DNA from: an uncultured Collinsella sp.
Lineage (GTDB): Bacteria > Actinomycetota > Coriobacteriia > Coriobacteriales > Coriobacteriaceae
Reading direction: 5' to 3'
Length of the DNA: 5,905 bases
Assembly: GCA_900547855.1 (NCBI GenBank)
Contig: URIK01000112.1
Location: forward strand, 1 to 5,905
Shown here: positions 1 to 5,856 of the stretch, piece by piece
How the letters are laid out: each line of letters starts with the position of its first letter
How positions within the stretch are numbered: position 1 is the stretch's first letter
Notes under the pieces: generated by a model
Database searches by the model: none
Told to the model about the DNA's origin: nothing
The model's input: only the letters and a program-made list of their open reading frames with translations
Translations under genes and position numbers: made by a program

Positions 1-1
1 G

Positions 2-394
2 GGTAAGGGCATTGTCATGCGCGAGGGCGCCGATGTGACCATCATTGCCTGCGGCCTGATGGTCGGCGAGGCTCTCGAGGCCGCCGAGCAGCTCGCTGCC
101 GAGGGCATCGACGCCGAGGTCATCAACATGCACACCATCAAGCCCATCGATGCCGACCTGATCGTCAAGAGCGCCACCAAGACCGGTCACGTCGTGACCG
201 TCGAGGAGCACTCTGTGATCGGTGGCCTGGGCAGCGCCGTTGCCGACGTCCTGTGCGAGCAGTGCCCGACGTCGCTCAAGAAGATCGGCGTCAACGACAC
301 CTTCGGTGAGTCTGGCCCGGGTGCCGAGCTCTTGCACAAGTATGGCCTGGACGCCGCCAACATCGTGGCGACCACCAAGGAGTTCTTGGTCTAG
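2..394 (+). CDS. Transketolase C-terminal subunit (5' partial)
   Basis: The reading frame is open from base 2 and ends at TAG 392-394, so about 130 C-terminal residues are present and the true start lies upstream of the window. The visible part is the transketolase C-terminal domain: a beta strand GADVTIIACG, a helix, then EVINMHTIKPID, followed by VTVEEHSVIGGLGSAVADVL and the ending FGESGPGAELLHKYGLDAAN. In this family the domain follows the pyrimidine-binding domain of a thiamine-diphosphate enzyme of the non-oxidative pentose phosphate pathway, in the cytoplasm. Many Gram-positive and anaerobic bacteria split transketolase into an N- and a C-terminal subunit, and the GESGPGAELLHKYGL ending fits that split C-subunit better than DXS or pyruvate dehydrogenase E1-beta, which share the fold. 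The N-subunit would be expected just upstream, which is inference. A strong terminator 47 bases after the stop ends its transcript. Confidence 0.88.
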   Translation, partial: GKGIVMREGADVTIIACGLMVGEALEAAEQLAAEGIDAEVINMHTIKPIDADLIVKSATKTGHVVTVEEHSVIGGLGSAVADVLCEQCPTSLKKIGVNDTFGESGPGAELLHKYGLDAANIVATTKEFLV

Positions 395-440
395 GACAAA
401 ACGAGGCAAAACATCGCCTCAACAACCACATGTAAGCCAG

Positions 441-477
441 AACAGGGGCGTTCCCAAAGAGGGCGTCCCTGTTTTTT
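441..477 (+). terminator. Intrinsic terminator after the transketolase gene
   Basis: Bases 441-453 pair with 461-473 in a 13-bp stem (outer AACAGGG/CCCTGTT, inner pairs include G-U wobbles) around a 7-base loop. The stem runs into six T's at 472-477. This is a textbook Rho-independent terminator on the + strand and separates the transketolase transcript from everything downstream. Confidence 0.92.
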
Positions 478-619
478 CGGTAACAAACAAAACAGGCTCG
501 CACCAAGCAAGGGCTTCCTCCGGGAAGCGGGCCCATATCAGCAAAGTGCAATTCAGACCCTTCCAACTTTGTATATGCAGCACCCCAAGATAAACGCAGC
601 GACCCCTTAGTTACCGCAG
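478..619. other. Gene-free stretch between terminator and palindrome
   Basis: No credible gene is present; the open frame crossing the first part is only an out-of-frame shadow running out of the transketolase gene. A small hairpin is visible, GCTTCC at 513-518 pairing with GGAAGC at 523-528 around TCCG, without a T tract. An AT-rich patch near 568-577 (TTTGTATATG) resembles a -10 region but has no good -35 partner at normal spacing, so no promoter is claimed here. Together with the next elements the gene-free gap runs from 395 to 844. Confidence 0.6.
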
Positions 620-740
620 GCCGGGCACAGGGTTACTTTCCAAATCTTTCTGCAGGACGGAGGAGCCCCCGCCGCACGTAGTGCGCAGCGGAGGCTCCGA
701 CATGTCCGAGGACGATTTGGAAAGTAACCCTGTGTCCGGC
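620..740. repeat. 121-nt long imperfect palindrome with nested hairpin
   Basis: The outer arms 620-646 and 714-740 are 27 bp each and complementary with a single G/T-type mismatch (GGGCACAGGG against CCCTGTGTCC). Inside, equal 15-nt unpaired segments (647-661 and 699-713) form a symmetric internal loop. Then 662-672 pairs with 688-698 with one mismatch, and after a two-base bulge CGCAC 673-677 pairs with GTGCG 681-685 around a GTA loop. The symmetry axis lies at base 680 for both outer and middle arms. There is no T tract, so it is not an ordinary terminator, and no target-site duplication or transposase frame is visible. It could be an intergenic palindromic repeat of the REP/MITE kind or a structured RNA; sequence alone cannot decide. 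The structure is certain, its function unknown. Confidence 0.85.
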
Positions 741-771
741 CGGAGGGACCCAAACACGGCCATGCTTCTTA

Positions 772-799
772 TGTGCAGCAAAGCTAATGCTGCTAAAAT
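772..799 (+). promoter_or_regulatory. Likely extended -10 promoter for ftsEX
   Basis: TAAAAT at 794-799 matches TATAAT in five of six positions and is preceded by TGC at 791-793, the extended -10 arrangement. The best -35 at acceptable spacing is weak (TGTGCA 772-777, 16-base spacer), as is common for extended -10 promoters. Initiation would fall near 806, giving a leader of about 40 bases before ftsE. A 6-bp inverted repeat, GCAGCA 775-780 and TGCTGC 788-793, fills the spacer and could be an operator, which is speculative. Confidence 0.45.
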
Positions 800-833
800 A
801 TTAAGCGCTCATGTAGTTTAAACGCACGACGAT

Positions 834-839
834 AAGGAG
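834..839 (+). promoter_or_regulatory. Ribosome binding site fixing the GTG start of ftsE
   Basis: AAGGAG lies five bases before GTG 845-847. This decides for the far-upstream start: the in-frame ATG at 1340, close to the ATPase domain, has only a weak purine stretch (CAAGAAG) in front of it. The long N-terminal extension of FtsE is therefore probably translated. Confidence 0.75.
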
Positions 840-844
840 CACCA

Positions 845-2065
845 GTGGGTAACCACTTCCGTACCTCCGGTGCGGGCGATGATGCCCCCAAGACGCAGGC
901 AGGCGTCCAGGGCAGTCGTTTCGCCACTCCGGATTCAGAGGGCCAGCCTGTTGCTCAGGCCCCCGCTCAGCCGGCAGATCAGGCACAGCCGGCATCCGAT
1001 CCCTTTGCCTACAATCCCACCAGCGATGTCGCGCTTTCCGGCACGGCGGGTTTTGAGCCCGTTCAGGCCGTGACCGCTCGCGTGGAGCAGCCTCAGGCTG
1101 GTGCCGCCACGCCGCAGCCTACCATGGCCGGCATTCCCGACCCCTTGGCCCCTGCGACGCCGGCTCCTCAGCCTGCGCAGTCCGGTCTCTTTGCCGCTAT
1201 TCCCGACCCCACTCAGCCTGCTGCCCCGGTGGTCGAGAGCGATCAGGCCGCCGAGGTCGCAAGCCTCGATAACGCGCTCAACAACCCCGATTTCACGTCG
1301 GTGTTTGCGCCCATCGATCCGCAGGCCAGCCGCAAGAAGATGGCCAAGCAGGCCGGTGTCGAGCCCGTCATCCTTATGGAGCATGTCACCAAGATCTATC
1401 CGGCACAGCCCAACAAGCCTGCACTCGACGACATCAACATCGAGATCTATCCGGGCGAGTTCGTCTTCCTGGTCGGTCACTCCGGTTCGGGTAAGACCAC
1501 GCTGCTGTCGACGCTCAACCGCGACGTCAAGCCGACGAGCGGCCGCATCCTGGTTGCCGGTCAGGACCTCATGAAGATCAAGAACCGCAAGGTTCCGTTT
1601 CTGCGCCGCCAGATTGGTGCCGTGTTCCAGGACTTTAAGCTTCTGCCGCAAAAGACCGCCTACGAAAACGTGGCGTTTGCCCTTCAGTGCATCGGCAAGC
1701 CCAAGGGCGTCATTCGCAGCCAGGTGCCCGAGGTGCTGCGTCTGGTCGGTCTGGCCGATCAGATGGACTCGCTGCCCGACCAGCTTTCCGGTGGCGAGCA
1801 GCAGCGCGTTGCCGTCGCCCGCGCTATGGTCAACCGTCCGCCGCTGCTGATCTGCGACGAGCCGACGGGCAACCTCGACCCGGCGATCTCACTGGGCATC
1901 ATGAAGCTGCTCGAGCGTATTAACCGCACTGGCACCACCGTGATCGTCGCCACGCACGACCGCGAGATGGTCGATAGCATGCACCGTCGCGTGATCGCCC
2001 TCGAGGGCGGCCACGTTATCCGCGACCAGGAGAGGGGAGGTTACGGCAACTATGGCACCAACTAA
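845..2065 (+). CDS. ftsE: Cell division ATP-binding protein FtsE with long N-terminal extension
   Basis: FtsE is the cytoplasmic ATPase of the FtsEX complex, which in studied bacteria activates peptidoglycan hydrolases during division or elongation. Residues about 175-395 form a complete ABC domain: Walker A GHSGSGKTT (211-219), Q-loop FQDFKLLP (Q262), signature LSGGE (314-318), Walker B LLICDE (D338, E339), D-loop NLD (343-345) and switch H371. All catalytic residues are intact. The usual family length is about 220-230 aa; this protein is 406 aa because residues 1 to about 165 form a Pro/Ala/Gln-rich, probably disordered extension with no signal peptide or membrane segment. The frame stays open and shows normal coding style, with GTG preceded by AAGGAG. 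The stop overlaps ftsX by 14 bases, indicating translational coupling. Family identity is secure; the role of the extension is unknown. Confidence 0.95.
   Translation: MGNHFRTSGAGDDAPKTQAGVQGSRFATPDSEGQPVAQAPAQPADQAQPASDPFAYNPTSDVALSGTAGFEPVQAVTARVEQPQAGAATPQPTMAGIPDPLAPATPAPQPAQSGLFAAIPDPTQPAAPVVESDQAAEVASLDNALNNPDFTSVFAPIDPQASRKKMAKQAGVEPVILMEHVTKIYPAQPNKPALDDINIEIYPGEFVFLVGHSGSGKTTLLSTLNRDVKPTSGRILVAGQDLMKIKNRKVPFLRRQIGAVFQDFKLLPQKTAYENVAFALQCIGKPKGVIRSQVPEVLRLVGLADQMDSLPDQLSGGEQQRVAVARAMVNRPPLLICDEPTGNLDPAISLGIMKLLERINRTGTTVIVATHDREMVDSMHRRVIALEGGHVIRDQERGGYGNYGTN
2033..2040 (+). promoter_or_regulatory. Ribosome binding site of ftsX inside ftsE
   Basis: AGGGGAGG lies 11 bases before ATG 2052, a slightly long spacing. 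It sits inside the last codons of ftsE, where it encodes part of the Glu-Arg-Gly-Gly stretch near the C-terminus. Ribosomes finishing ftsE would pass over it, consistent with coupled translation of the two subunits. Confidence 0.7.
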
Positions 2066-2972
2066 CGTGGGCTACTCCTTCAAAGAGGCAATCAGCCACT
2101 TCTTCCGTAACTGGACTACCTCGCTCGGCGCCGTCATCACGATCTTCCTTTCGCTGTTTATCATCGGCCTGTTCATCATGGGCTCCGCGATGCTGAACTC
2201 CGTGATCGGCACCGTCGAGGATCAGGTTGTCATCAACGCGTTCATTAGTGATGACGCTGATCAGGCCGATGTTCAGGCTTTTGAGGCCGAACTTAAGACG
2301 TGGAATAACGTCAAGTCCGTGACCTATAAGGACAAGGACGACGCGCTGGCCGAGTATACGAGCAAGATGTCGGGCAACGCCGACGCCACCATGAGCGCGC
2401 TCGATGGCCAGAACCCGCTGCCGGCTTCCTTCGCTATTGAGATGGACGATCCGTCCAAGGTCGAGAGCACGGCAGAGAAGCTCAAGAAGGATGCCGATTT
2501 CCAGAAGATCGCGGATGACGGCGACGTCAACGCGAGCGTGCTGTACGGCCAGGAGGAAGTGAGCCGCCTGTTCCAGGTGACCAACTACATCCGCATCGCC
2601 GCCGTGGTGCTCGTTGGCCTTCTGACCTTTATCGCATTCATCTTCATCAACAACACGATTCGCCTGTCCATTACGGCGCGTCGTCGTGAGATTGCGATTA
2701 TGCGTCTGGTCGGTGCCAGCAACGGCTTCATTCGCGGCCCGTTTATCACCGAGGGCGTACTGCAGGCCATTTTGGGCTCGCTGCTTTCCATCGGCGTTCT
2801 GGAGCTGCTGCGCAATCTGATGATTCCGCGTCTGCAGGAGAGCATCGGCTGGATGTCGTTTGCCCTGCCGATGCAGTACTACCTGGTGACCTATGCTGCG
2901 CTGATTCTGGTCGGTGTGATTATCGGTCTCTTTGGTTCTGCCATCGCCATGCGCCGCTACCTGCGCGTGTAG
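2052..2972 (+). CDS. ftsX: Cell division permease-like protein FtsX
   Basis: The 306-residue protein has the FtsX layout: a short cytoplasmic N-terminus with SFKEAISHFFRNW (9-21), membrane segment 1 at about 24-48, an extracellular domain at about 50-178, then three membrane segments near 180-201, 231-253 and 278-298. The extracellular domain carries NPLPASF (121-127), the conserved NPLP motif of FtsX proteins. Between segments 2 and 3 the cytoplasmic loop reads RRREIAIMRLVGAS (210-223), the typical loop contacting the ATPase in this family. FtsX does not transport a substrate; it passes the FtsE ATPase cycle to cell-wall hydrolases or their regulators outside. No NlpC/P60 or other hydrolase partner is in the window. 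It begins 14 bases before the end of ftsE and is followed by a terminator, so it is the last gene of the unit. Confidence 0.95.
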   Translation: MAPTNVGYSFKEAISHFFRNWTTSLGAVITIFLSLFIIGLFIMGSAMLNSVIGTVEDQVVINAFISDDADQADVQAFEAELKTWNNVKSVTYKDKDDALAEYTSKMSGNADATMSALDGQNPLPASFAIEMDDPSKVESTAEKLKKDADFQKIADDGDVNASVLYGQEEVSRLFQVTNYIRIAAVVLVGLLTFIAFIFINNTIRLSITARRREIAIMRLVGASNGFIRGPFITEGVLQAILGSLLSIGVLELLRNLMIPRLQESIGWMSFALPMQYYLVTYAALILVGVIIGLFGSAIAMRRYLRV

Positions 2973-2996
2973 GCATGCTTGGAATTCATCCCTTCC

Positions 2997-3030
2997 AACG
3001 GGTCGTCTCTTATGGGGCGGCCCGTTTTTT
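2997..3030 (+). terminator. Intrinsic terminator after ftsX
   Basis: Bases 2998-3007 pair with 3016-3025 (10 bp, two G-U pairs; 2997 and 3026 add an A-T pair) around an 8-base loop, followed by a T run at 3025-3030. It closes the ftsEX unit 24 bases after the ftsX stop, so rnr should have its own promoter in 3031-3097, where I cannot identify a convincing -35/-10 pair. Confidence 0.9.
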
Positions 3031-3097
3031 GATCCCTAGGGGACGGCAGGAAAGCGAATCATTTGGGTAGACTCTTTGGAGTTCGCAATCGATAGTT

Positions 3098-3103
3098 AGG
3101 AGG
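3098..3103 (+). promoter_or_regulatory. Strong ribosome binding site of rnr
   Basis: A perfect AGGAGG lies four bases before ATG 3108-3110. It fixes the start of rnr and shows that the gene begins directly with the basic N-terminal tail rather than with a missing helix-turn-helix domain further upstream. Confidence 0.85.
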
Positions 3104-3107
3104 CGCC

Positions 3108-5243
3108 ATGGGGCGCAATAACAAGCATAAGCGTGGAGCTCGCAATCAGCGCGGGCCGGTGCGCAGCGAACGCCGTCCGAGCCTGACCGGGCGCGTGCAG
3201 CTCCATGAGCATAGCGCCTACGTTGTAACCGAAAACGGCGACTACAAGGTCATGGGCCGCGGTAAGCGCGAGATCATGGATGGCGATACCGTTGCCGTGA
3301 GCATTAAGAACAGCCCGCACGGTGAGCGGCGCGCCGTGATCGAAGGCGTGGTTGAGCGCGCAGCCATAAGCGTGGTGGGTACGTACCAGACCGCCGGTCC
3401 GCTCGGTGTGATCGAGCCGCTCGATTCGCGCTTGAAGGCCGACTTCTTCATTTTGCCCGAGGATACCTCGGCGGATCGTCTGGGTGTCCACCCGGGTGAT
3501 GCCGTTGTCGCGCGCATTTTGACCTACCCGACGCGCCTGGAATCGGGCACTGTGACGATCGAACGCCGCATTGGCGGAGATGACGCGCCCGATTTGGGCG
3601 TTCAATATGTGATGGCGCGTTATGGCTATACCGATAGCTATCCCGAGGCCGCGCTGGACGAGGCCGAGGGGCTTTCGCTCGATGTGTCCGCGGCGCTTAA
3701 GGACCCGCTCCGCCGCGATCTGCGCGACCGCTTTGTCATCACGATCGACCCGGTCGACGCGCGCGACTTTGACGATGCCATTTCGTTGGAGCGCACGCCC
3801 GAGGGTGGCTACAAGCTGGGTGTGCATATCGCCGACGTTTCACACTATGTGGCTTGGGACGGGCATATCGATCTTGAGGCTCGTCATCGCACGACATCGG
3901 TGTATCTGGCCGATCGCGTGCTTCCCATGCTGCCCGAACGCCTGTCCAATGACCTGTGCTCGCTTCGCCCTGACGAGGACCGTCTTGCGTTTACCGTTGA
4001 CATTGAGCTCGATGCACAGGGTCGCGTGCGGCATTACGATCCGTACCCCAGCGTGATTCGCTCGCGTGTGCGTATGGACTATGACGGCGCCGAGGCGCTG
4101 CTGGTGCGTGCCGGTGCGGTTGAGTATTCGGTGCTGGAGGGCGCGGCTGAGGATGTTGCGGCTGCTGAGGCCTCGCGCGAGGAAGCGCTTGAGCGCGGTC
4201 TTGCGTGCGAGGAAGTCGCCCGCGGCTACAATGTCGACCTCGGCGATTTCCTTGTCGCCGCCAACGAACTCGCCGAACTTCGCCGTCGTATTCGTCGCGC
4301 CCGCGGCTCAGTCGATTTTGACACGGCCGAGATTCGCGCTCTGTTGGATGAGGACGGAGTGCCCGTGCAGATTGTGGCGCGTGAGCGTTCGTGTGCCACG
4401 TCGCTTATCGAGGAAGCCATGCTGCTCGCCAACGAGTGCGTTGCAGAGTGGCTGGCAGACCGTGATATCGAGGCCTGTTATCGCGTGCATGAGGATCCGA
4501 GCCCCGATAGCCTGCACGGTGCCGCCGTTGCGCTGGCGCAGCTGGGCATCATCGACGATCGCCGTGCTGCCGGTATTGCCCTGGGGAGCCCCGATGAGCT
4601 GCAGGCTGCAGTTGATGCTGCCGCCGGTACGGCCAACGCACCGCTCGTCAACACGCTGCTTCTGCGCAGCATGCAGCGCGCGCTGTACAAGCCGCGCAAC
4701 GAGGGCCACTTTGCGCTCGCCGCGCCGTGCTACTGCCACTTTACGAGTCCCATCCGTCGCTACCCCGATCTGGTGGTGCACCGCGTGCTCAAGCTGCAGT
4801 TGGCCTATGAGCGACTCGGCGGCAAGAACGCCTTGGTCCGTACGCCGCGGCTGATTGGCAAGGGGCGCGAGTCGCTGCCGCGCATTCTGCCGCAGATCTG
4901 CCGCGCATGCAGCGATGCCGAGCGCGCGGCAGATGCCGTCAGCCATGCGACGCAAAAGATCAAGATTGCCCAGTACTATGAGGACCGTCTGGGCGAGCGC
5001 TATGCCGGAACCGTCTCGTGGGTTAGCAGCATGGGCCTCTTTGTACGCTTAGATCTAACGCAGGTCGAAGGCTTGGTTTCGATCAAGAGCCTGGGCAACG
5101 AGTGGTTCGAGTTCGACGAGGACGCGCTAACGCTCACGGGTGCCGACACGGGCACCCGTTACGAGCTGGGGCAGCGCGTGATCATCGAGGTCTCGCGCGT
5201 CAATACCACGCGTGGGCACTTGGACTTCAAGCTTATCCATTAG
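3108..5243 (+). CDS. rnr: Ribonuclease R (3'-5' exoribonuclease, RNB family)
   Basis: The protein (711 aa) degrades RNA, including structured RNA, from the 3' end in the cytoplasm. In order: a Lys/Arg-rich tail (3-24), a first cold-shock OB domain (about 26-84), a second (about 87-152), the RNB catalytic domain (about 206-560) and an S1 domain (about 631-709). Metal-binding aspartates are visible in TIDPVDARDFDDAISL as D214, D220, D222 and D223; D222 corresponds to D280 of E. coli RNase R, and Y266 in TTSVYLADR sits at the spacing of E. coli Y324. HFTSPIRRYPDLVVHR (544-559) is the conserved RNA-binding motif. It is shorter than E. coli RNase R (813 aa): the N-terminal winged-helix domain and the lysine-rich C-terminal tail are absent, and it stops right after S1. 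It is a single-gene unit; the frequent partner smpB is not next to it. RNase II is the alternative name, but the motifs favour RNase R. Confidence 0.94.
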   Translation: MGRNNKHKRGARNQRGPVRSERRPSLTGRVQLHEHSAYVVTENGDYKVMGRGKREIMDGDTVAVSIKNSPHGERRAVIEGVVERAAISVVGTYQTAGPLGVIEPLDSRLKADFFILPEDTSADRLGVHPGDAVVARILTYPTRLESGTVTIERRIGGDDAPDLGVQYVMARYGYTDSYPEAALDEAEGLSLDVSAALKDPLRRDLRDRFVITIDPVDARDFDDAISLERTPEGGYKLGVHIADVSHYVAWDGHIDLEARHRTTSVYLADRVLPMLPERLSNDLCSLRPDEDRLAFTVDIELDAQGRVRHYDPYPSVIRSRVRMDYDGAEALLVRAGAVEYSVLEGAAEDVAAAEASREEALERGLACEEVARGYNVDLGDFLVAANELAELRRRIRRARGSVDFDTAEIRALLDEDGVPVQIVARERSCATSLIEEAMLLANECVAEWLADRDIEACYRVHEDPSPDSLHGAAVALAQLGIIDDRRAAGIALGSPDELQAAVDAAAGTANAPLVNTLLLRSMQRALYKPRNEGHFALAAPCYCHFTSPIRRYPDLVVHRVLKLQLAYERLGGKNALVRTPRLIGKGRESLPRILPQICRACSDAERAADAVSHATQKIKIAQYYEDRLGERYAGTVSWVSSMGLFVRLDLTQVEGLVSIKSLGNEWFEFDEDALTLTGADTGTRYELGQRVIIEVSRVNTTRGHLDFKLIH

Positions 5244-5268
5244 CCAAATCCCGACTGATGGTGGGGGA

Positions 5269-5304
5269 GCGGAGGGCGGCCTTTCGGGACCGCCCTCCGC
5301 ATTT
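5269..5304 (+). terminator. Hairpin terminator after rnr (short T tract)
   Basis: GCGGAGGGCGG at 5269-5279 pairs perfectly with 5290-5300 (11 bp, nearly all G-C) around a 10-base loop, 25 bases after the rnr stop. Only ATTTG follows, so the T tract is short and termination may be partial or factor-assisted. The opposite strand has no T tract, so it is not bidirectional. Confidence 0.7.
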
Positions 5305-5360
5305 GAATCGTGGCTACCTTGCCGTCTGCTCGGCCGTCCGCTTACCTGCTATTTGAGAGG

Positions 5361-5402
5361 TAAAACCTACCAAAATAAACCTGTCCCTTTTTGGCAGGTT
5401 TA
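5361..5402. repeat. Repeated TAAA(A)CCT motifs and inverted repeat before the recombinase
   Basis: TAAAACCTACC (5361-5371) and TAAACCTGTCC (5376-5386) are direct imperfect copies 15 bases apart. GGCAGGTTTA (5393-5402) is an inverted copy of the second. The last two form a 9-bp stem (5377-5385 with 5393-5401, one wobble) with a 7-base loop ending in T's. A fourth, weaker relative, TTACCTGC, is at 5342-5349, and AGGT/ACCT (5358-5361, 5365-5368) forms a tiny palindrome. A weak promoter candidate, TTGAGA 5353-5358 with TAAACC 5376-5381 at a 17-base spacing, overlaps them. The array could be a recombinase binding or crossover site, or an autoregulatory operator. The repeats are visible; the role is inferred. 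Confidence 0.55.
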
Positions 5403-5420
5403 CAAGAAAGCGGGGATGAG

Positions 5421-5856
5421 ATGGCGACGGTGTACGGTTATGCGCGCGTGAGTTCGCGCGATCAGAACCTTAATCGGCAGCTGGATGCGCTGGGCGCCTA
5501 TGGCGTGGGCTCGGCGAATATTTATGCCGACCATGCGAGCGGCAAGGACTTCGATCGACCGCGTTATCGCGAGCTGTTGCACGTCCTGGGAGACGGGGAC
5601 GTGCTGGTGGTGCTTTCTATCGACCGACTTGGCCGTAATTACTCCGAGATTCTTGAGGAATGGCGACGCATTACCAAGGAGCTCGGGGTTGCCATTGTGG
5701 TGTTGGACATGCCATTGCTTAACACGCGCGTCAGGGCCAGCGGCGCGCCGGATGTGACCAACACCCTGATTGCCGATATTGTGCTGCAACTGCTGAGCTA
5801 CGTGGCGCAGGTGGAGCGCGAGAATATCCATCGGCGCCAAGCGGAGGGAATTGCGG
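5421..5856 (+). CDS. Serine recombinase, resolvase/invertase type (3' truncated by adapter)
   Basis: This is the catalytic domain of a small serine recombinase, an enzyme that cuts and rejoins DNA through a covalent phosphoserine link to resolve, invert or integrate segments. From ATG 5421, YGYARVSSRDQN holds R9 and the nucleophile S11 (aligned with Ser10 of gamma-delta resolvase), and SIDRLGRNYSEI holds R69 and R72. VERENIHRRQAEGIA (131-145) starts the long dimerisation helix. I chose ATG 5421, with GGGGA just upstream and the protein beginning MATVYGYARV, over the in-frame TTG at 5391, which lies in a hairpin and has no ribosome site. Only 145 genuine codons are present; the C-terminal helix-turn-helix is missing because adapter sequence begins at 5857. 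The apparent continuation to a TAG at 5901-5903 is artificial. Resolvase versus invertase cannot be decided without the C-terminus and target sites. Confidence 0.9.

Noticed and set aside
620..740. Palindrome as a CRISPR repeat or tRNA/riboswitch
   Set aside because: There is one copy only with no spacer array, no cloverleaf or anticodon arrangement, and I recognise no riboswitch core.
816..823. GTTTAAAC palindrome in the ftsE leader
   Set aside because: An 8-bp AT-centred palindrome is easily explained by chance and has no partner copy in the window.
1340..1342. ATG as the true start of ftsE
   Set aside because: It has only a weak purine stretch upstream, while GTG 845 has AAGGAG at ideal spacing and the frame between is open and codon-like. 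Kept only as an alternative.
935..1651. 238-codon open frame on the - strand within ftsE
   Set aside because: It is an antisense shadow of a GC-rich gene: Arg/Leu/Gly-rich, no recognisable domain, and lying over the ABC motifs of ftsE.
3004..3012. GTCTCTTAT shared with the adapter mosaic end, suggesting an internal adapter join
   Set aside because: Only nine bases match, the following bases do not continue as adapter, and the stretch is part of a well-formed terminator stem and loop.
3096..3827. 243-codon open frame on the - strand within rnr
   Set aside because: Antisense shadow of rnr with no recognisable domain; rnr on the + strand has intact catalytic motifs and a strong ribosome site.
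4066..4955. Long open frames on both strands inside the second half of rnr
   Set aside because: They are Arg/Cys/Ser-rich or Ala/Arg-rich out-of-frame products overlapping the conserved RNB domain, typical of GC-rich coding DNA.
5391..5420. TTG at 5391 as start of the recombinase, adding ten residues
   Set aside because: The TTG lies in a hairpin, has no ribosome site, and the added residues do not fit the family, which begins close to the YGYARVS motif.
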